Source: Vibrio sp. YMD68 (GTDB lineage Bacteria; Pseudomonadota; Gammaproteobacteria; Enterobacterales; Vibrionaceae). From it: a stretch of 64,000 bases of DNA. The translations under genes were made by a program, and so were the position numbers. The notes under the pieces were generated by a model. That model worked only from the letters and a program-made list of their open reading frames with translations, did no database searches and had not been told where the DNA came from. Where the stretch lies: positions 2,728,001 through 2,792,000 of the forward strand of contig NZ_CP124614.1 of the NCBI RefSeq assembly GCF_029958905.1, given 5' to 3'. Below are positions 59,676 through 64,000 of this stretch, piece after piece; position 1 is the stretch's first letter; the number at the start of each line of letters is the position of its first letter.

Positions 59676-60619
59676 TGCATATCAAGTAACACCTTGCCCC
59701 GCGTGCGCCCGGTTTCAACCTGCAAATGGGCATCTTGCGCCTGGGTATAAGGGAAGATTTGTTGAACCTCTGTTTTCAAGAGCCCAACACTGACCATATA
59801 GAGCATGGTATCGAGTTGTTCAGGGTTTGGATCCACAAGCATTCCTGTCGCTTTAAAGCCTAATAGCTGAGCTTTCTCACAAATCAGTTCCGCACTCAAT
59901 GTTGGAACAGTAACCACTCTGGCGCCATCTTTTAGGCACTTCAAAGCATCAAGCGCTGCATCGCCACCGACGAGATCAATCAACACATCAACTTCTTCCA
60001 CTCTCTCTGACACCGGTGCAAATTCATAATTAATGGCATGGGCGCCCAGTGTCGCTAAATAGTCCAGATTAGCTTCACTGCATGTGGTAAACACTTCGGC
60101 TTTCGCGGCTACGGCAATTTGCACCGCTATGTGTCCAACCCCGCCAGCACCAGCAAGAATGAGAACCCTGTCTCCTTCAGCAACTTCGGCTTTATTTAAT
60201 GCTTGAGCTGCTGTTTGTCCCGCCAAAGGAAGCACGGCTGCGGCTTCAAAAGTTACCGCATCTGGCACGAGGCTTAGTTCACTTTCTGGAACACTGATAT
60301 ACTGGCTATAGCCTCCTCCTCTCAGTGGGAAACCAATAAACCCTGCAACCGTTGATCCTTCTTTAAATCGAGATGCGCCCTCTCCTAATGCGGTGACTTT
60401 ACCGGCAATATCGTAACCTGGCACCCAAGGGAGATTATCTTTGTTTTCCGCGGCAGCCCAACCCAGCCCAGCGCGTGTTTTAACATCAATAGGGTTAACG
60501 CCAGCAAAGGCAACTTTAATCACCACCTCTCCAGGCTGAGGCTCAGGGACTTGAGACGTAATGGTAGCGAGAACCTCTGCTCCACCAAAACGGGTAATTG
60601 CGATTTGCTTGTTTTCCAT
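59669..60619 (-). CDS. NADPH:quinone reductase-like oxidoreductase (MDR family)
   Basis: A 316-residue medium-chain dehydrogenase/reductase. It has a GroES-like N-terminal domain (about 25-125) and a Rossmann domain with LAGAGGVGHIAVQIA (about 153-170). Catalytic zinc cysteines are absent, which places it with quinone oxidoreductases rather than alcohol dehydrogenases. It is the first gene of a probable run with yqaA and the M16 peptidase. Substrate unknown. Confidence 0.88.
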   Translation of the reverse strand: MENKQIAITRFGGAEVLATITSQVPEPQPGEVVIKVAFAGVNPIDVKTRAGLGWAAAENKDNLPWVPGYDIAGKVTALGEGASRFKEGSTVAGFIGFPLRGGGYSQYISVPESELSLVPDAVTFEAAAVLPLAGQTAAQALNKAEVAEGDRVLILAGAGGVGHIAVQIAVAAKAEVFTTCSEANLDYLATLGAHAINYEFAPVSERVEEVDVLIDLVGGDAALDALKCLKDGARVVTVPTLSAELICEKAQLLGFKATGMLVDPNPEQLDTMLYMVSVGLLKTEVQQIFPYTQAQDAHLQVETGRTRGKVLLDMQC

Positions 60620-60636
60620 CTGTACTATCCCCTATT

Positions 60637-60668
60637 GAAAAAAGAAAAGGATGCCGAAGCATCCCTTT
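60637..60668 (-). terminator. Terminator of the oadGAB operon
   Basis: On the minus strand GGATGC-TTCG-GCATCC forms a stem capped by a stable UUCG tetraloop, followed by TTTTCTTTTTT, about 105 bp after the oadB stop. Confidence 0.88.
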
Positions 60669-60774
60669 GAATATATAACATTTCTTTCAATTAAGTGAAC
60701 TATTAGCTCGCAATTTCACCATCAATTGACTCAGTGATGCTGTCTTAGCCTACTGATCTAGCTCACCCACTGAA

Positions 60775-61905
60775 CTAGCCGACCAGTGCCAGCAGAATAC
60801 CAGCTGCAACCGCAGAGCCAAGAACACCAGCAACGTTAGGCCCCATGGCGTGCATTAACAAGAAGTTTTGCGGGTTTGCTTCTAAGCCAACTTTATTCAC
60901 GACTCGCGCGGCCATAGGAACCGCAGAAACACCGGCTGCACCAATAAGCGGATTAATGTCTTCTTTAGAGTACTTATTCAGCACTTTCGCCATTAAAACG
61001 CCGCCTGCCGTACCAATACTAAATGCGACAGCGCCAAGCCCAAGAATCCCTAATGTTTCAAGGTTCAAGAACTCTTCAGCTTGCAATTTAGAACCGACAC
61101 CTAGCCCCAAGAAAATGGTAACGATGTTGATCAGCTCGTTTTGAGCCGTCTTAGACAATCGATCAACAACCCCTGCCTCTCTCATTAAGTTACCCAGACA
61201 GAACATACCAACCAACGGTGTCGCCGATGGAAGGAACAAGATCGTCATTAACAGTACCGCAAGTGGAAATAGCACTTTCTCAGCTTTGCCTACATGACGT
61301 AGCTGCGCCATTTTAATCTTACGTTCTTCTGGTGTTGTCAGTGCTTTCATTATTGGCGGCTGAATGATCGGAACCAACGCCATATAGCTATACGCAGCGA
61401 CCGCAATAGCGCCCAATAAGTCTGGTGACAGTTTGCTTGCTAAGAAAATCGCAGTTGGGCCATCCGCTCCACCAATGATCGCAATAGATGAAGCATCGGC
61501 CATAGTAAATTCCATACCAGGAATATAGTTCAGTAAAATCGCACCAAATAGGGTAGCGAAAATACCAAACTGAGCGGCTGCACCTAACCAAAGCGTTTTA
61601 GGGTTGGCAATCAGAGCACCAAAATCGGTCATTGCCCCTACTCCCATGAAAATGAGTAGTGGGAAAATCCCGGTTTCGATACCAACGTAATAAACGTAGT
61701 AAAGTAAACCGCCCGGATCGGTGAAACCAGCGTTAGGTATGTTAGCCAGTACGGCACCAAATCCGATAGGTAACAGTAGTAAAGGCTCAAAACCTTTACG
61801 GATGGCTAAAAATAATAACAAGCAGCCAATGAGCATCATGCACAGCTGGCCAAACTCGAAATTTGCTATCCCTGTTTCAGACCATAAGGTCATCAATCCT
61901 TCCAT
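60775..61905 (-). CDS. oadB: Oxaloacetate decarboxylase Na+ pump, beta subunit
   Basis: A 376-residue membrane subunit that decarboxylates carboxybiotin and exports Na+. It has about nine hydrophobic segments, and the Na+/proton-site region [12 protein letters not shown] with its Asp is intact. The segments [15 protein letters not shown] and [14 protein letters not shown] are family-typical. It lies 9 bp after oadA. Confidence 0.97.
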   Translation of the reverse strand: MEGLMTLWSETGIANFEFGQLCMMLIGCLLLFLAIRKGFEPLLLLPIGFGAVLANIPNAGFTDPGGLLYYVYYVGIETGIFPLLIFMGVGAMTDFGALIANPKTLWLGAAAQFGIFATLFGAILLNYIPGMEFTMADASSIAIIGGADGPTAIFLASKLSPDLLGAIAVAAYSYMALVPIIQPPIMKALTTPEERKIKMAQLRHVGKAEKVLFPLAVLLMTILFLPSATPLVGMFCLGNLMREAGVVDRLSKTAQNELINIVTIFLGLGVGSKLQAEEFLNLETLGILGLGAVAFSIGTAGGVLMAKVLNKYSKEDINPLIGAAGVSAVPMAARVVNKVGLEANPQNFLLMHAMGPNVAGVLGSAVAAGILLALVG

Positions 61906-61914
61906 GGTACTCCC

Positions 61915-63702
61915 TTACGCTAAGCTTAATAATGGTGAGCCTACAACGACAGAGTCACCTTCTTTAACATGAAGATCTTGGACGATACCACCACGTGCAG
62001 CTCGTACTTCTGTTTCCATCTTCATCGCTTCTAGGATCAGTAATACATCACCTTCAACCACTTGAGCACCCGCTTGAACGTTGACTTTAAAAATATTACC
62101 AGCCAGAGGCGCAGGAACGGCTTCAGCATTACCAGAAGGAGCACTTGCCTGTGCTGCTACTGGAGCCGCCGAATTAGAAGCAGCAACAGAAGTTAACTCA
62201 CCTTGAGGCCCCACTTCGACGTCATAGACTTGACCATCAACTTTTACGCTGTATGTCTCGATGCCACCTTGAGGTGCGCTAGCGACAGCTTTAGGTTGTG
62301 CCGACTCTAAAGTTGGAGCAGGTTCAAAGGCTTCTGGGTTACGACGGTTTTTAAGGAACTTCAAACCAACTTGAGGGAAAAGAGCGTAAGTTAGAACATC
62401 GTCAACCGTGTCTTCAGCAAGAGAGATACCTTCAGATTTCGATTTCTCTAAAAGCTCAGTGGTCAGTGATTCCAGTTCATTATCGAGTAAATCGGCAGGG
62501 CGACATGTGATCGGCTCAGCACCATCGAGAACTCTGGCTTGCAAAGCTTTATCCACTTCAGCAGGCGCCGCACCATATTCACCTTTAAGTACACCGGCTG
62601 TCTCTTTGGTGATGCTCTTATAGCGCTCTCCAGTCAAAACGTTAATGACGGCCTGCGTACCAACAATTTGTGAAGTCGGTGTGACAAGAGGGATATACCC
62701 CAGCTCTTTACGTACACGAGGAATCTCTTCAAGCACTTCGTCCAGGCGATCCGTTGCGCCTTGTTCTTTTAGCTGGCCTTCCATATTGGTGAGCATGCCG
62801 CCAGGTACTTGAGCAATTAGAATGCGGGAATCCACGCCTTTAAGTTGCCCTTCCCACTTCGCGTATTTTTTACGGACTTCACGGAAATAAGCAGCAATAG
62901 GTTCAATTTGATCGAGTTTTAAGTTTGTATCGCGATCGGTGCCTTCAAGCATAGCCACTACCGTTTCGGTTGGTGTATGCCCATAAGTACAACTCATCGA
63001 AGAAATCGCAGTATCTAAAATGTCGACACCCGCTTCAACCGCCTTAATGGCTGTCGCGGTTGAAAGACCCGTTGTTGCATGACAATGCAACGCCAGCGGT
63101 ACATCACAAGACGCTTTGATACGTGAAACAAGTTCTTCCGCTTCATAAGGTTTCAATAGGCCTGCCATATCTTTAATACACAGAGAGTGACAACCTAAAT
63201 CTTCTAAGCGCTTCGCCAAATCAACCCAAGTATCCGTGTTGTGTACCGGGCTAGTCGTGTAAGACATGGTACCTTGCGCATGCGCACCTACATCAACCGT
63301 TGCTTTCACGGCGGCTTGGAAGTTACGCACATCGTTCATCGCATCGAAAATACGGAACACGTCCATGCCATTGGTATGAGCACGCTCAACGAACTTCGCA
63401 ACAACATCATCACCGTAATGGCGGTAGCCAAGCAGATTTTGCCCACGCAGTAGCATTTGCATAGGGGTATTGGGCATCGCTTTCTTTAACTCTCGTAAGC
63501 GTTCCCAAGGATCTTCACCTAAGAAACGAATACAAGAATCGAATGTTGCGCCACCCCAAGTTTCTAGGGACCAGTATCCGACTTTATCCAACTCTGCCGC
63601 AATAGGCAGCATATCTTCAATACGCATACGCGTAGCGAATAGTGACTGATGGGCGTCACGAAGGACCACATCCGTAATTGCTAGTGGTTTAGACATGCTC
63701 AT
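61915..63702 (-). CDS. oadA: Oxaloacetate decarboxylase, alpha subunit (biotin carrier)
   Basis: A 595-residue peripheral subunit. The carboxyltransferase barrel (about 5-300) has the metal/substrate motif [12 protein letters not shown] and [13 protein letters not shown] conserved carboxylase domain and an Ala/Pro linker lead to the biotinyl domain with the biotinylated Lys in EAMKMETE. It transfers the oxaloacetate carboxyl group to biotin. ATGs at 63702 and 63696 are both possible; AAGGAG is better spaced for 63696. It lies between oadG and oadB. Confidence 0.97.
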   Translation of the reverse strand: MSMSKPLAITDVVLRDAHQSLFATRMRIEDMLPIAAELDKVGYWSLETWGGATFDSCIRFLGEDPWERLRELKKAMPNTPMQMLLRGQNLLGYRHYGDDVVAKFVERAHTNGMDVFRIFDAMNDVRNFQAAVKATVDVGAHAQGTMSYTTSPVHNTDTWVDLAKRLEDLGCHSLCIKDMAGLLKPYEAEELVSRIKASCDVPLALHCHATTGLSTATAIKAVEAGVDILDTAISSMSCTYGHTPTETVVAMLEGTDRDTNLKLDQIEPIAAYFREVRKKYAKWEGQLKGVDSRILIAQVPGGMLTNMEGQLKEQGATDRLDEVLEEIPRVRKELGYIPLVTPTSQIVGTQAVINVLTGERYKSITKETAGVLKGEYGAAPAEVDKALQARVLDGAEPITCRPADLLDNELESLTTELLEKSKSEGISLAEDTVDDVLTYALFPQVGLKFLKNRRNPEAFEPAPTLESAQPKAVASAPQGGIETYSVKVDGQVYDVEVGPQGELTSVAASNSAAPVAAQASAPSGNAEAVPAPLAGNIFKVNVQAGAQVVEGDVLLILEAMKMETEVRAARGGIVQDLHVKEGDSVVVGSPLLSLA

Positions 63703-63729
63703 TAACTCCTTTTAATCCTTTAAAAAAAC

Positions 63730-63987
63730 CTATTTTGCTGTAGAAGTCCGATATTGATGTACTGCCGCTGAGATTGCCGCAACAACCTTAGGACTAATAG
63801 CAGAAGGATTTGATTGAACTGTATTATTTTGATTGGGCGTAGCGAATGATTCTGGCACTTCTGTTGGCACCAGTTTAGACATCAAACGAACGAGATATAC
63901 TAGAATAGTTAGGAAAATAAAGACGACAGCCATCCCTGTTAGCATAAGGGTTGCAGCGTCTCCTAGCAGGCTTCCAATGTTTGTCAT
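63730..63987 (-). CDS. oadG: Oxaloacetate decarboxylase, gamma subunit
   Basis: An 85-residue subunit with one membrane helix (about 12-36, LMLTGMAVVFIFLTILVYLV) and a hydrophilic C-terminus that holds the complex together. First gene of oadGAB; AGGAAG lies before the ATG. The promoter must lie to the right of the window. The complex converts oxaloacetate to pyruvate while exporting Na+, typical of vibrios during citrate or anaerobic metabolism. Confidence 0.95.
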   Translation of the reverse strand: MTNIGSLLGDAATLMLTGMAVVFIFLTILVYLVRLMSKLVPTEVPESFATPNQNNTVQSNPSAISPKVVAAISAAVHQYRTSTAK

Positions 63988-64000
63988 GTTGCTTCCTTTC

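Overview
The window is a stretch of chromosome from a marine gammaproteobacterium of the genus Vibrio. The evidence is a LuxR/HapR-family quorum-sensing regulator with the vibrio-typical sequence, luxS, the nadC-pilABCD-coaE-zapD-yacG competence-pilus block, and a Na+-pumping oxaloacetate decarboxylase (oadGAB). It is almost entirely core chromosome. I see no insertion sequence, prophage, integron, CRISPR array, tRNA or rRNA.

Layout. 1-2.5 kb: Fur-type ferric iron importer (fbpA, and fbpB running off the left edge). 2.7-5 kb: ammonium module (glnK-amtB, sigma-54-like promoter) and yacL. 5-15.4 kb: acnB, a patatin/POTRA/beta-barrel protein, mrcB and hrpB, all on the minus strand. 15.4-21.4 kb: plus-strand sfsA, dksA, gluQ, pcnB, folK, panB, panC. 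21.4-26.5 kb: yadGH ABC transporter, SulP anion transporter divergent from a beta-carbonic anhydrase, and hpt. 26.8-27.5 kb: the LuxR/HapR master regulator. 27.5-34.9 kb: pyruvate dehydrogenase operon pdhR-aceE-aceF-lpd, with two perfect PdhR boxes in its promoter. 35-39.9 kb: recJ, dsbC, xerD, fldB, ampD. 40-47.6 kb: nadC, the type IV pilus genes pilABCD, coaE, zapD, yacG. 47.9-51.5 kb: ribosomal operon rpsP-rimM-trmD-rplS and ffh. 51.7-54 kb: ypjD/corB. 54-60.6 kb: luxS, gshA, an M16 peptidase, yqaA and a quinone-oxidoreductase-like gene. 60.7-64 kb: oadGAB.

The genes fall into recognisable circuits. Quorum sensing has luxS making the AI-2 precursor and luxR as the terminal regulator, whose leader carries a candidate Qrr pairing site. 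Central carbon flux has PDH, aconitase B and oxaloacetate decarboxylase. Nitrogen sensing has GlnK with AmtB. DNA uptake and twitching has PilABCD. Cofactor synthesis has the pan genes, folK, coaE, nadC and gshA.

I did not find a convincing undescribed multi-gene system. The most unusual signals are non-coding. Short tandem duplications of 7-20 bp sit at or just after stop codons (hrpB, yadG, fldB, yacG, corB), inside pilB, and in several spacers between about 39 and 54 kb. A 72-bp fold-back element lies between yacG and rplS. All functional calls come from reading the sequence and knowledge of the families; no database search was run.
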